The notes beneath the pieces were generated by a model. The model made no database searches. It saw only the letters and a program-made list of their open reading frames with translations, and was not told where the DNA came from. From positions 49,252,900 through 49,316,899 of the forward strand of contig CM042092.1 in NCBI GenBank assembly GCA_023512835.1: a DNA stretch of 64,000 nt, in the 5' to 3' direction. The stretch's first letter is position 1; each line of letters opens with the position of its first letter. The stretch is from Taxillus chinensis (Eukaryota > Streptophyta > Magnoliopsida > Santalales > Loranthaceae). Both the position numbers and the translations under genes were made by a program. Below, in pieces: positions 22,557-33,069 of the stretch.

Positions 22557-24068
22557 TGATAACGTGCATTTTATGCCGTTATTCTAGTATTTATTTAGGA
22601 TGTTTAAGAGCATGATTAGAGCCTTATTGCCACATATTTCATATATATTTGCTCTAACCCCTAGGAAGATGCTAGTTGCAAATATATGCGTTTTTAAGCT
22701 GTTTTGGCAGGTTTTGGATCTCACTTTTGACATAGTAGATGGCCTCAAACAATTGGCGTGCAAGAAGCAAAGTTGCTTGGAATGATATCCTCTACCTACC
22801 ACAGAAATGTCAGAGCATTTGGAGCTGATTTGGATCTGCACGTGAATTCACCCAATTCACGTGCAAGCATATTTTTGCCTCTCAGGCCTCTACAAGATGC
22901 AAGGAAGCTTGGGGAGAAGTTTAAGCTGATTTGGAGGTGCATGTGAATTCACCATATCACGTGCAAATTGGCGTGCAGAGATATTTTTGGACCGATCCAA
23001 TCGTTTTTCCATGCTGATCATTTGTTCCTGAAGGCCCAAGTCCAAATTGTGGATGGAAGATAGAGTTTTTAATGTTTCGAGTGTTACTTATCAAAACTAC
23101 GCCGTTTTGATAAGTGGGCTAGGTTACACACCTCAAAGCCCATCCAAACTCTATAAATACAAGCCTCCACGCCTCTGCTAGCCATGCCTAACCCCCTACA
23201 CGTTTTTAGAGAGAGAGAGAGAGGCTCCACGACTTGGAGGTGCTCCTTGACCTAGGAGAGCAGCCGTCGCAGCAGCCGTCGCGGATTTTGGAGCCTGGAT
23301 TTGAAGCTTTGCTGTGCGCGTGATCAAGAAGAAGATGTTGAGCTTTTTCGCTTTGGTTTTGCTTGTAATCATGCGTGAGTAGTTCTTATAATCTAGGGGA
23401 GCAATGTAGCCCCCTTGTTGCTTTCTTGTGTTTATGAATATTTGGGTTTGATGATTGAGTTTTGCATGTTTTATGAATCTGTTCTTAATTCTATCTTTGG
23501 ATGTACACCTTGGTATTCTTAGCCCTAGTCTGGGGGCGGATTGAGATTCATAACTTATTTGTGATTGGTGTGATCATTATCCTTTTGCAAGTATGATTTA
23601 TTGGCTTTGCATGTTTGTGTGTTTAGATGACCATTCTTGGCATACAACTCTTAAAAGGACTTCAATGACCATTTGTTGTCCTTGGCTTATGTTTAGCATG
23701 TTTTCAATCGACAACCCTAATACCATGAACCAGTGAGAGATAACATAGGGAGGTGAAATTGTGACCCTAGATGCTTTTAATCCTTGAAACTTAATCCTAA
23801 AATCAGTTTACTTTCTTTGTTTATTCAGAAAACCACATAAAAATTAGATCTTTAGTTTAAAAAAGAAAACTTTTTGCCAAGACATTTTATAGAACAAGAG
23901 TAATTGGGTGATTTGATTTGAGAACTAGAAAACTAGGCTAATCCCTGTGGGTTCGACCCCTTGCTTGCTGCTATTCTTTTAGTGCAAACTTAGGGAATTT
24001 ATTATTTTGAAGAGAGATTTAACGACATTAGCTAGCTCTTTTAGAGAGGCTGAAAATCTTGTCTGTCA
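22557..24068 (+). repeat. 3' LTR of element A
   Basis: 1512 bp, partner of 1775-3284, with the same TGATAAC start, TGTCA end, TATA box (23152-23159) and CACGTG hairpin (22837-22865). It is followed by the TSD TTGGA and then the resumed protease gene of element D. Confidence 0.95.
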
Positions 24069-24707
24069 TTGGAGAAAGGACTCTTTACTACAGAAGACAT
24101 TGACAACTTCTCGAGGGCTGCTAAAATGGAGATGAGGCTGTTTTCATCTCTATACAAGGACGGGCACTTGTTTGAAGTTCTGCCGTGCTGGAATGAAGGC
24201 TATCTTCCCAGTGTGGATCTAATTCAGTCCTTCATCGACGGAATTGCTGAGGATAGCAAGCCATGGAAAACTCTCTCAACTATCCTCATTCCGTACCGGA
24301 TCATGTCGCCACACTTCATGATGGCCGTATTCATGATTCAGTCCAAGCAAATGATTCTCATTGATTCTCATTAGATAGTGGAGCACTTTGTAAGAAAGAA
24401 TCAATGGGAACCACTGTGTCTCAGGCTGACTGAAGTTGTGAAGAAAGCTGGTTTATATGAAGAGTTGGGCATCACACCCTTGGGTCCAACTGAGAAGCTG
24501 AAGGTGACATTTCGGGGCAAGAAGCAAGTGCCGCAACAGTAGGATGGAGATAGCTGTGGGGCCTTTGTCTGTTACTTCATCAAGTCCTTTTTGACTGTGG
24601 ACAAATCGTGGAGCCAACACACTACCTATACGATGAAGCAGACAATGGAGCTTAGAGAAAAGACAGCAACTATGATCTTCAAGTATAGTAAGCCTTATGT
24701 ACCTTAG
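24069..24707 (+). pseudogene. Ulp1/C48 cysteine protease domain of the element D gene (C-terminal part)
   Basis: Continuation of the gene at 9-1774, in the same frame after the TSD copy TTGGA. The C48 (Ulp1/SENP-like) signature is present in order: catalytic His in SPHFMMAVF (about 24310), Asp in LIDSH (about 24363), the oxyanion Gln in PQQ (about 24537) and the nucleophile Cys in DGDSCGAFVC (about 24555). Family members remove SUMO-like modifiers from proteins; activity here is not shown. Two in-frame TAG codons (24372-24374 and 24540-24542) lie inside the domain, the second just before the catalytic Cys block, and there is no frameshift. The natural stop is TAG at 24705-24707. Both internal stops could come from CAG by C-to-T change. 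Without readthrough the domain cannot be made whole. Confidence 0.75.
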
Positions 24708-24850
24708 TGAAAATCTTGTATTAAGGCTGAATTGTACTTAGTTGCTGATAAATGAAATTGGTTGTGATGCGTATTCTGTATGTTATCTTTTTCCACTGCT
24801 TACCAGATCAGATTATAAAGGGTTTGGGCATATCCGTAATTGGGGGAGAT
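24708..24850 (+). promoter_or_regulatory. Element D 3' untranslated region and polypurine tract
   Basis: A short AT-rich non-coding stretch follows the protease stop. It ends in the purine run GGGGGAGA at 24842-24849, directly before the LTR start TGTTGG. This is the usual position of the plus-strand primer of a Copia-type LTR element, and it places the protease gene inside the element rather than beside it. Confidence 0.6.
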
Positions 24851-26215
24851 TGTTGGATCAAACCCAGAATTTGGATAATGCTGATAAAGCCTTATGTAAT
24901 TTGATCTGAGATCTTTTGTGTTTATTTGATCGTTGCAGAAGATATGTTATTAATCCGGAGATGCACTCGTGAGAACCAAGCTAAGGACAGGATACATAAT
25001 CCTAATCCGGACAAGAGTGAGTGTCGTCAAACACTTGGTAAATAACCAAGTCATCAATACATACGGAATAAGGAACATTCGTGTGGACTAAGAACTTAAA
25101 AGCTACGGATTGCGGAATATGTTCCTAGTGCCTCAAACGGACTAAGTCAAACTCATACGGAGTAAGGAAGTGTTAATGCGGAATAAGCACCCGAGTCTCT
25201 ATTCGCACGGAGTAAGGAAACTAGATGCGGAGTAAGGAATCCGGACGACTTTACTCATACGGAGTAAGGAAGCGCTAGTACGGAGTAAGCATTCCGAACC
25301 CTTAGACTCGCCCGGAGTAAGGAACTTACATACGGAGTAAGGAATTTACATACGGAGTAAGGAACTTACATATGGAGTAAGGAACTTACATACGGTGTAA
25401 GGAATTTACATACGGAGTAAGGAACTTACATACGGAGTAAGGAACTTACATACGGAGTAAGTAATTTACATGCGGAGTAAGGAACTTACATGCGGAGTAA
25501 GGAAGCGCTGACACAGACTAAGGATTCCAGTACTAAACAGATACGGAGTAAGCAACCACTGACACGGAGTAAGGTTCCGAGCTTCATTAGCAACGGAGTA
25601 AGGAAAATTACACCGGACCAAGAAGATACTACTTCAACTCACTGCATTTAAAGTTATCAGCTCGTGGCGTCCCGATGTAAGACAAACTTATTGAGAACCT
25701 GAAGAATCTTACACGTGGATCATCCGGATATGTGGACACAACCTCAATTGTATTTGGGAACTCACAAATGCACTTATACTCTTCAAACCCAAGACCTTGA
25801 GCTCCACAAACCGCAGCAGTCAAGACAGAGAGATTACCGAGGAATAGTTAGTGCTGAACGCATTCTGGAACTACAAGTTCCAAGGTTGTCTCTTAGGAAT
25901 GTTTGTATAAATATTCATACTTGTATATTTGTAAAGGAGTGTACGTGTGCGAACAAGCCTGAATAACCAGTGTATGCACAAGAGCTCAAAGAAATAATCT
26001 AGGCTAGTGTGTGAATCCCTTTGTAAACAGAGTGTAAGAGAGTTTTGCTTCTATTTTGTTGTATTTATCTCTTGATAATAAAACAAAATACTTCCACTAT
26101 CTGGTTATCTCCGCAGTGATTCTATCACTTGACTAGATTAGTGTAGTGCCTTAAGAGATAAAAAGAGTTTAGATAAGAGCCTATTCACCCCCCTCTAGGC
26201 TCCAAGGGACCATCA
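24851..26215 (+). repeat. 3' LTR of element D (Copia-type)
   Basis: About 1.37 kb starting TGTTGGATCAAACCC just after a purine tract and ending GGGACCATCA. The terminal CTATTCACCCCCCTCTAGGC at 26180-26200 is the recurrent end motif of many plant Copia LTRs. An internal array of about 20-bp units occupies 25140-25610. The sequence is mostly non-coding; the short ORFs in it are not convincing. The partner 5' LTR is off window, so LTR identity and age cannot be measured here. Confidence 0.65.
25140..25610 (+). repeat. Tandem repeat array, about 20-bp unit, inside the element D LTR
   Basis: Units of the form ACGGAGTAAGGAACTTACAT repeat almost perfectly from about 25310 to 25510, with more diverged copies (cggagtaag cores) on either side. 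Variation is mainly C/T at one position and single substitutions. It lies in the LTR body, where enhancer repeats are common, but its function is unknown. Confidence 0.8.
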
Positions 26216-27010
26216 GTATTTATGGATGATTTTACTGTTTATGGCTCCTCATTTAATGAATGTCTCTCTAGCCTAAGTAATGTTTTGCGTCGTTGCATTG
26301 ATAAAAACCTTGTGCTTAATTTTGAAAAATATCATTTTATGGTTGAAAAAGGCATTGTTCTAGGACATATAATTTCCAAGCATGGTATAGAGGTAGATAA
26401 ATCTAAAATTGATCTTATTACATCTTTACCCCATCCTACTTGTGTTCGAGATGTTCGTTCTTTCCTAGGACATGTAGGTTTTTATAGGCGCTTCATCAGG
26501 GACTTCAGTAAGATTGCGCACCCATTGTCACAACTATTACAGACAGAAAAATCTTTTGTTTTTGATGATTCTTGTAGGTTATCTTTTGATGACTTGAAGA
26601 AGCAGCTGACCACCCCACCGATCATTCAACCACCAAAGTGGGACCATCTATTTGAGCTTATGTGTGATGCTTCTAATTTTGCTGTAGGAGTTGTTCTTTC
26701 ATAGAGGGTAGATAGAGTTCCACATGTCATTGCCTATGCCTCATGGACCTTAGATGCAGCTCAGTCCCACTACACCACTACCAAGAAGGAGTTCCTTGCA
26801 GTCATCTTTGCCTTAGACAACTTTCGTTCCTATCTCTTAAGATCAAAAGTTATTGTCTTTTCTGATCATGCGGCTCTGAGGTACCTATTGAAGAAGCCAG
26901 ATGCCAAACCCCGACTTATTCGATGGACGTTCTTCTTCAAGAGTTTGACATAGAGATCATAGACAAGAAGGGGTTTGAAAGTCTAGTTGCCGATCACATG
27001 AGCCGACTTG
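26216..27010 (+). pseudogene. RT C-terminal part and RNase H of element C
   Basis: The frame begins at the catalytic FMDD motif (26219-26233) and continues through VLNFEKYHFMVEKGIVLGHIISKHGIEVDK and FLGHVGFYRRFIRDFSKIAHPLS to RNase H (ELMCDASNFAVGVVLS, 26655-26702). An in-frame TAG at 26702-26704 follows. The RNase H continues in the same frame (YTTTKKEFLAVIFALDNFRSYL, SDHAALRYLLKKPDAK), then shifts near 26920. The left half of RT is missing from the window because D is inserted there. Confidence 0.82.
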
Positions 27011-27765
27011 CACACTTATCAGAGGACATCACTTCCTTGGGGTTGAGAGACACATTTCCAGATGAGCACCTATATGCAGTCACTTCTTCCTATCCATGGT
27101 ATGCTGATTTGGTGAACTACTTGGTGGCTTCTAAAATTCCTAATCATTATAAGAAGCACCAAGTAGCGAAGTTGAAGAGTGAAGCGCGACACTATTTTTG
27201 GGATGATCCCTATCTTTGGCAGATTGGCAGTGATCAGATTATTCGACGATGTGTCCCCAGCCATGAGATCCCATCTATTTTGAAATTCTGCCACACACTT
27301 ACTTGTGGAGGATACTTTGGTTCACAGCGCACAACTAGGAAGGTATTAGACTCTGGTATGTATTGCCCACTTTGTTTCATGATGCTTATGAGTTTTGTAA
27401 AGCCTGTAATCGTTGCCAACATACTAGTAATATATCTAGGAAACATGAGATGCCTCAACAGCCTATGATATTTTGTGAACTTTTTGATGTTTGGGGTATT
27501 GATTTCATGGGTCCTTTTCCTAGTTCTTTTGGCTATTTGTATATATTGGTTGCTGTGGATTATGTGAATAAGTGGGTGGAGGCGAAAGCCACGAGGACTG
27601 ACGATTCAAAAGTTGTTGTGGATTTTGTGAAAACTAACATCTTTTGTAGGTTTGGCATTCCTAAAGCGATCATTAGCAATCAAGGGACTCACTTTTGCAA
27701 CAGGCACTTTTGAGCATTACTTCAGAAGTATGGGGTGACACACAAGACTTCGACACCATACCATC
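26923..27765 (+). pseudogene. Integrase N-terminal and core part of element C
   Basis: VADHMSRLAHL leads to the zinc domain (RRCVPSHEIPSILKFCHTLTCGGYFG, 27243-27320). The frame changes near 27370; [20 protein letters not shown] and [13 protein letters not shown] (27497-27530) follow in the next frame. The second catalytic Asp is replaced: the block reads [11 protein letters not shown] (about 27670-27702), with Asn where SDQGTHFCN is usual, so the enzyme would be dead even without the frame breaks. A TGA at 27712 follows. The domain is interrupted at 27765 by the solo LTR and resumes at 30889. Confidence 0.82.
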
Positions 27766-30700
27766 TGTCATCACTGGTTTTCGTCCGGGCCCGTTTGGGG
27801 TGAGCTCAAACTAAACCAATGGTGAGAAAATTTAGAGTCGCCACCAACTGTTTTTGGGGTACAGTTGGATACCCTCTACTTTAAGTAGTCTTAAGTGTGT
27901 GGTCTGCGTTATCAGAGATGGGTTCGGGAGTTGGTTACGTGTAGGGAAGGATTAGCACTCCTACAGCGCCCTTTCGATATCTAATTTAGGAGGAGGAGGT
28001 TTTTCTTTTATTTGTACTGTCATAACTGGGTTAAGTTTCCTAAAAAGTCTATGATTTTTATTTAGCTAAGTTATTTATTAAAGTTATGGTTAAAATGGAT
28101 TTATCCTAAATTTCTAAAAAAGGGAATCCTAAAAATTTTGGGTTTTTGTTTTGAAGTGGAGAATGAGATCCTATGGGTTGGTTTTGGGTTTTTGGTTTTA
28201 TTTTGGAGTCCTAGAAAATGATTTTTATTATTTTCCCTTTTTTTGTTTTTTTGTTTTGTTTTGTTTTGTTTTTTGTTTTTGAAAGACATTTGGAATACAT
28301 TTTTTGAAAACATTTTCAAAACATGTTATTGAAGAGATTTTTTAAAAAATATTTTATTGAAAAAACGTTTTGTTTTGTTTTGTTTTTTTTTTTGTTTTTT
28401 GTTTGTTTGTTTTTTTTTCTTTTGTTTTTTTTTAAAAAACATTTTGAAAATTATTTATTGAAAACGTTTTTTTTAAAAGACATGTTTTTTTTTTTGTGTT
28501 TCCTTTTTTTTTTGAAATTGAAAATGCATATATCAAAATAGATGTGGAGTGTGTGAGTGTGACATCCACAAAAATAAAATCACTCTTTTTTCTTTTTTTC
28601 TTTTTTTTTCTTTTTCTTCATCCTTTCCCTTTGCTCTCTCTCTTTTTCTTTTGTTGTTTTTTTTTTACTACACTTTACATATTACACATACACATAAGAA
28701 GAAATACAGGGAAAATGCAATGGAAAAAGGTTGAAAAGCAATTACATCAAATATAGATAAACTAAAAAAACGAAAATTAAAAAAGATGCTAAAACAAATA
28801 CACCAAATATAGATACAAATCAGCTGAAAAAAGGAGTGAAAAGATAAGGGCTTAACCGACTTTGAATCTTCTGCTTGAGCTCCCACTGATGCTGATGGTC
28901 ACCACCTGCTTGGAACCAGCAAGATTTGACAACGAGGTTTGTGAGGGGGGGTTTTTTGGTATTTGAAGAGATGAATTTTCTGGGTTTGAGATCCTTGCTG
29001 GCTGGGAATAAGGAGGGTAAGCGTGAGGAGTAGGGGATTGGAACAGGATTGGTATCTGTTATGTCTTTTTGCTTGTTGAACACGCAGAAAAAGAAAGGCT
29101 GAAGTTGAGGCTGTTTTTGTGTTTTTCTTGTTGGAGAAAAAAAAACTGGCGTGAGACAGGAGGGGAAAGAGGATAAAGGGGTGATATTGACTGTAAAAAA
29201 AACTGGGCATTTAATCTGAGGAGATGAGGCTGGGGCGTTTCTCTCCTTTCTTTCTTCTCCAATGATCTCTCTCTTCTTTTTTTTTCTCAATGATCTCTCT
29301 CTTTTTTTCTTTTGCTGTTTTTCTGCACTGGAATGATGGAGGGTTCCCTCCTCCTCTCTCTGTGTTTTTTTTTTATATGGTTTTCTTCAACGAAAAAACC
29401 CACCTGAAGAACTCTCTTTTTTTTTTTTTTTTTTTTTTTGCACTGGAACGATGGATGGCTCTCTTCAACGAAAACCTACTTTTCTTTCAATCCCTCTCTC
29501 TCTTTTTTTCTCCTTTTTTCCTCTCTTTTTCCTTAACGAATTTTTTCCTCCAAAAAAGGAATCCCCCCCTGCGCAGGGACTGTCGAATACCTCTTAAAGT
29601 GCTGCAGAAAAGTTTTTGGCTCCACTGTCATTAATTGCTGTATTATTTGATGCAGTATTTTTAATTTGCAGGTTTGATGCCTTGTCGGGAGGACAGTGTG
29701 TGCGGGAAACAGGGCAGCTCGTGATTGCCTTTTTTCAAGTTTGTATTTTAGCAGCACATGTGACCGACAGGTATTAAAAATGATGTTTTGTCAGATGGCC
29801 AGCACATAAAACAGGTCCAGTGAACGACCAGCGAGAGAAAAAAGGAAACCCGTGAGAAAAAGCCGGCGCGAGAAGCCAGCGAGAGAAAAAAAAAATCAGC
29901 GAAGGCAGAAAGGGTCGGAGGTTCGAAGTGTTGGCAGGTTGGAGCGTCGGCAGGGTCGGAGCTTCGGTCAATGGTGGAAGGCGTGTGGGTGCTGCGGGTC
30001 GAAGGTCGGAGTGTCGGCAGGTCGAAGTGTCGGCAGGGTCGAAGCTTCGGTGGGTCGAATTTCGGTGGGGCAAAAGTCAACGGTCAACGGGTTGAAGTGT
30101 CGGCAGGTCGAAGGTCAACGGTCAACGGGCCGAAAACTTACTGGTTTTGCAAGTCAAGGTTCGAAGGTCGGAGTGTCGGCAGGGTCGGAGCTTCGGGGGT
30201 CGAAGGGTCGAAGGTGGAATCAGCAGGTCAACGGGGCTTCGGGGCTTCGAGGCTTCGAGCTTCGAGGCTTCGGGGCTTCGAGCTTTGGGGCTTCGAGCTT
30301 CGGGGCTTCGAGGCTTCGAGGCTTCGGGGCTTCAGGCTTTGGGGCTTCGAGGCTTCGAAGGTCAACGGGTCGCAGTGCCGGCAGGTCAACGGTCAACCCC
30401 GAACTTTTAATTACCTTTTTACCCCCACCAAAAATGCCAAAATGGGTAACCTTCCAGGAATTGTTTGGGGAGATCTGTATTCGCCTACATAGGCATTTTG
30501 AAGAGTTTCGCATGATCACTTTTGCGGGCAGTTTGACCAGGGGCATTGACCGTCTTTTGGCAAGTTTGACTTTTTCCAACGAAAGTTGTTTTGGCCATAA
30601 CTTCTTCATTTTAAGTCCGATTTGAGCTCGGTCAAGTGCGTTGGTCTCGAATTTTCATCCTCCATCACCTGGTGTTGGTCTTGGGGCGCTTCAAGGACTT

Positions 30701-30888
30701 GTAGCAAAAGTCATTAATTTTGAACTTCCCCATCTGTGTCAATTGTATCCATCTCATGCCGATTGGGGTAGACCATTCCTTGGAAGTATGGGATCATTGT
30801 GGACCTGTTCAACAAGGTACATGGCATAGGCAAAAAGGTATATCAAATGGGGTTAGTATGTCCAACCCGGACAAAATAGGGTCCTACA
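27766..30888 (-). repeat. Solo Ogre-type LTR inside element C integrase
   Basis: 3.1 kb with TSD CCATC on both sides (27761-27765 and 30889-30893). On the minus strand it reads TGTAGGACCC…GTGATGACA and matches the Ogre LTR at 56409-59043. The T/G-rich stretch (28200-28700), the poly-T run (about 29418-29440), the CGG/TCGA-rich short repeats (29920-30400) and the GACCAGGGGCATTGACCGTC block (30533-30555) are shared with that family. Excising it rejoins the integrase frame (TPYHP then QTNDQAEV). The poly-Phe and poly-Lys ORFs within it are low-complexity artefacts. Confidence 0.9.
29920..30400. repeat. Short CTTCGGGG / GTCGAAGTGTCGGCAG repeats in the solo LTR
   Basis: Units GGTCGAAGTGTCGGCAGG recur between 29930 and 30210. 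They are followed by near-continuous CTTCGGGG/CTTCGAGG octamers (30233-30360), then the first unit again to 30395. The matching but shorter region in the LTR at 56409-59043 is 58360-58560. Confidence 0.8.
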
Positions 30889-31791
30889 CCATCCCCAAAC
30901 CAATGACCAAGCAGAGGTGTCCAATCAGGAGTTGAAGCAAATATTGGAGAAGACTGTTCAGCCTAATAGGAAGGATTGGAGCCAGAGCCTTGATGATGCA
31001 CTTTGGGCCTATCGAACAGCATTCAGGTGTGAAGTTAAATCGGTTCCATCATTGATTAATTAAATTTCTTAGTTAAAAATCTTTGCTTTAATTAGTTTTA
31101 ATTCAATCAAAAATCCCCCCATTTTATATTTATTCTTTTGCATTAGTTTTTGTTAAACAAGTAATTAAATAGATTGAATTGAATTTTATAAGTCCTCCAG
31201 TAGAGAACGATTTAGGTTAAGCTACTAGCTATACTTAGTTTAAATTTTATTTGGAGTGCGTGTGCGACAAACGCTCTTTTCAAATTAGTTTTAGCATACA
31301 AGACTCCCATTGGCATGTCCCCATTTCGATTAGTTTATGGGAAGTCTTGTCATCTTCCCGTAGAGGTGGAGCATTGAGCATATTGGGTGGTCAAAGCTTG
31401 CAACCTGGACTTGGCCCAAGTAGGAGAGCAAAAGAAACTTTAACTTCAGGAGCTTGAGGAGCTTCGTTTGGATTCTTATGATAATGCAAGGCTCTATAAG
31501 GAAAAGTCCAAGGCTGCCCATGACAAGATAATTCACGAGAGGGAGTTCGAAGAAGGCGAGCGTGTTCTTCTTTATACTTCGAGATTGAAGCTTATGCCTG
31601 GCAAGCTGAGGACAAGATGGACTGGGCCCTATAATGTAGTTCGTGTCTTTCCATATGGTGCAGTGGAGATCATTCAGGAGGGATCAAGACATAGTTTCAC
31701 GGTCAATGGACATCGGCTCAAGCACTTCTATGGGGGTTATCCTCTACCTGCATTGGATTCTATCCAACTGTATGACCCTGTCATTCTTTGA
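30889..31791 (+). pseudogene. Integrase C-terminal part of element C (split by LTR fragment)
   Basis: Resumes integrase right after the solo LTR: QTNDQAEVSNQELKQILEKT (30893-30955, including the catalytic Glu), then [10 protein letters not shown] to 31019. It breaks into a 0.27-kb insert and resumes at about 31289 ([26 protein letters not shown]), with a TGA at about 31376-31378. The open part 31468-31791 holds VLLYTSRLKLMPGKLRTRWTGPYNVV and the C-terminus. The residues on both sides of the insert join in frame. Confidence 0.8.
31020..31288 (+). repeat. LTR-fragment insert in integrase (copy of 34321-34582)
   Basis: About 265 bp closely matching the last 265 bp of element C's own LTR (TTCAGGTGTGA … GCTCTTTTCA), followed by AATTAGTTTTAGCA. 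The insert sits at AACAGCA in integrase, and the LTR copy is itself preceded by AACAGCA. The four bases AGCA occur at both borders. This looks like template switching or gene conversion rather than transposition. Confidence 0.7.
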
Positions 31792-33069
31792 GCCCATCAG
31801 GTTGTTTCTTTCCTTCTCATTTATTGTTCATTGTTCATTTCTAGAATTGCATTTCATGTCCATAGCTTCTATTTTTGGATTACCTTGAGGACAATGCAAC
31901 ATTTAAGTGTGGGGGAGGGAACACACACATAGTTTAGCTTAGTTAAACATTTTTATTTTTATTTTGTTGTGTTTTTTTCTTAGTTTGTTTTGGATTGCTA
32001 TTGTGGTTTTCTTAGTCTATTTATTTATTCATTTTTACATTCAAAAAAAAAAAAGATTTTCTTTTGTTTTTGTGTGTTTTATTTTTTGTTTTTAGGCTGT
32101 ATATTTTTAATCTTGAACTTGATTGACACTTGAATTTTTTGTGAGTCTTTAAGCACTAATGATTAGTCCTATTTGAGTTTATTTGATTATGCATTATTTG
32201 AATAATAATTGAGAATCTTGAGTAGTTAGAATTAAGTTGTCTAGTATGGATACTCACACTCTTCACAACTAGAATTTTTAGCTCCTATGCTTGATTGATT
32301 TTGCTTGCATTTATGCCATATTTGAGAAGTACAAATAGTAGAAATCATGATATTACCTGTTTTTGAGCTATGCTTGATCATTAATGTTATATATTTTGAC
32401 ATACTTTAGATATCATTACATGTTACTCATGCCTCCACTTAAAGTTTTTCTTGCAAATTGGGACTATTTTGAACTAAACTTGTGTGCTTATAAGAAAAGA
32501 AGAAAAAAAAGAGAAGATTATGGATTGTGGGGATGCATAACTCATCAAAGGAGAAAGGAGCATAAAATGCACCCTTTGTAAAGCATTGTAGTACATCTAC
32601 ACCATTATTAATTAAATGAAAAAAAGAGAATGATAAGAAAAAAATGCAGATTGTGAAAAAAAAAAGAAGAGAAATAGCAATTCATTTATATTATATCTTG
32701 TTTAGTTCCTCATGCGTATTACCGATTTGTTTTATCTTTAAGTGTTGGTATGGTACATGGCATGATGTTTTAAGTGTAAAGAAACTATGATATTAATTTT
32801 TAAGCATGCTTTTTCAAGTTGATTGATTGAGGACTATATATTTGTGTAACTTGATTAAGTGCCATCAATGAAGGTTAAATTGAGAAGATGTAGAAGTTGA
32901 ATAATTTTGATGCACACACCCACATCCATATTAGAACTTGATTCGTCATACTTGAGTTGTTCTCTTTATATATTTAAATTTGCATGATTAAATGGTCTTT
33001 ATTTGATGCTTAATTCGTGAATTTTTAGTATTTGTTCGAGGATGACCAAAGTTCAAGTGTGGGGAAATT
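31792..33069 (+). other. 3' untranslated region of element C with two polypurine-like motifs
   Basis: No gene is seen. GAGGACAATGCAACATTTAAGTGTGGGGGAGGGA at 31887-31920 and GAGGATGACCAAAGTTCAAGTGTGGGGAAATT at 33038-33069 are two versions of the same motif (shown as landmarks only; cores AAGTGTGGGGGAGGGA and AAGTGTGGGGAAATT). Only the second adjoins the LTR. A 32541-32585 block is shared with the 3' region of A. Confidence 0.65.

Larger units (their letters stand above)
1775..24068 (+). mobile_element. Element A: Athila-type Ty3/gypsy retrotransposon with an added protease gene, nested in D
   Basis: Two near-identical LTRs (1775-3284 and 22557-24068) both begin TGATAACGTGC and end CTTGTCTGTCA. 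A perfect 5-bp TSD TTGGA flanks them (1770-1774 and 24069-24073). In order it holds a tRNA-Asp primer site, gag, protease, RT, RNase H and integrase (all frameshifted), a promoter-like spacer, an ATHILA-ORF1-like/Ulp1 gene, a 3' untranslated region and a polypurine tract. The domain order and the GRALGWF-type gag and [14 protein letters not shown] integrase motifs are Athila-like. Element B (8.9 kb) is inserted at 9557; without it A is about 13.4 kb. Confidence 0.93.
1..26215 (+). mobile_element. Element D: Copia-LTR-bounded element carrying a transposon-protein/Ulp1 gene (left end off window)
   Basis: Inferred LTR element entering from the left edge. Its own sequence is 1-1774 plus 24069-26215; everything between is later insertion A. 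The interior is the protease gene described below. It is followed by a purine run GGGGGAGA at 24842-24849 and an LTR opening TGTTGGATC at 24851. The LTR closes CCATCA at 26215 after a CTATTCACCCCCC motif typical of Copia LTR ends. Immediately after 26215 the sequence reads straight into the reverse-transcriptase active-site region of element C, so D inserted there; GTATT at 26216-26220 is the expected right TSD copy. No gag, integrase or reverse transcriptase of its own is seen, so it looks non-autonomous. The 5' LTR and left TSD lie outside the window and are unverified. Confidence 0.65.

Noticed and set aside
25310..25510. Possible repeat-protein coding array
   Set aside because: The 20-bp period is not a multiple of three, and stops occur in the sense frames.
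25715..25966. 83-codon ORF in the element D LTR
   Set aside because: Non-coding LTR composition; no homologue in the window.
28323..28756. Poly-Phe ORFs on the plus strand (also 43793, 56756, 57082)
   Set aside because: They result from T-rich tracts of Ogre LTRs on the antisense strand.
30641..30935. Two ORFs at the end of the solo LTR
   Set aside because: One runs across the LTR border into integrase; equivalents at 58893 and 61233 are LTR sequence.
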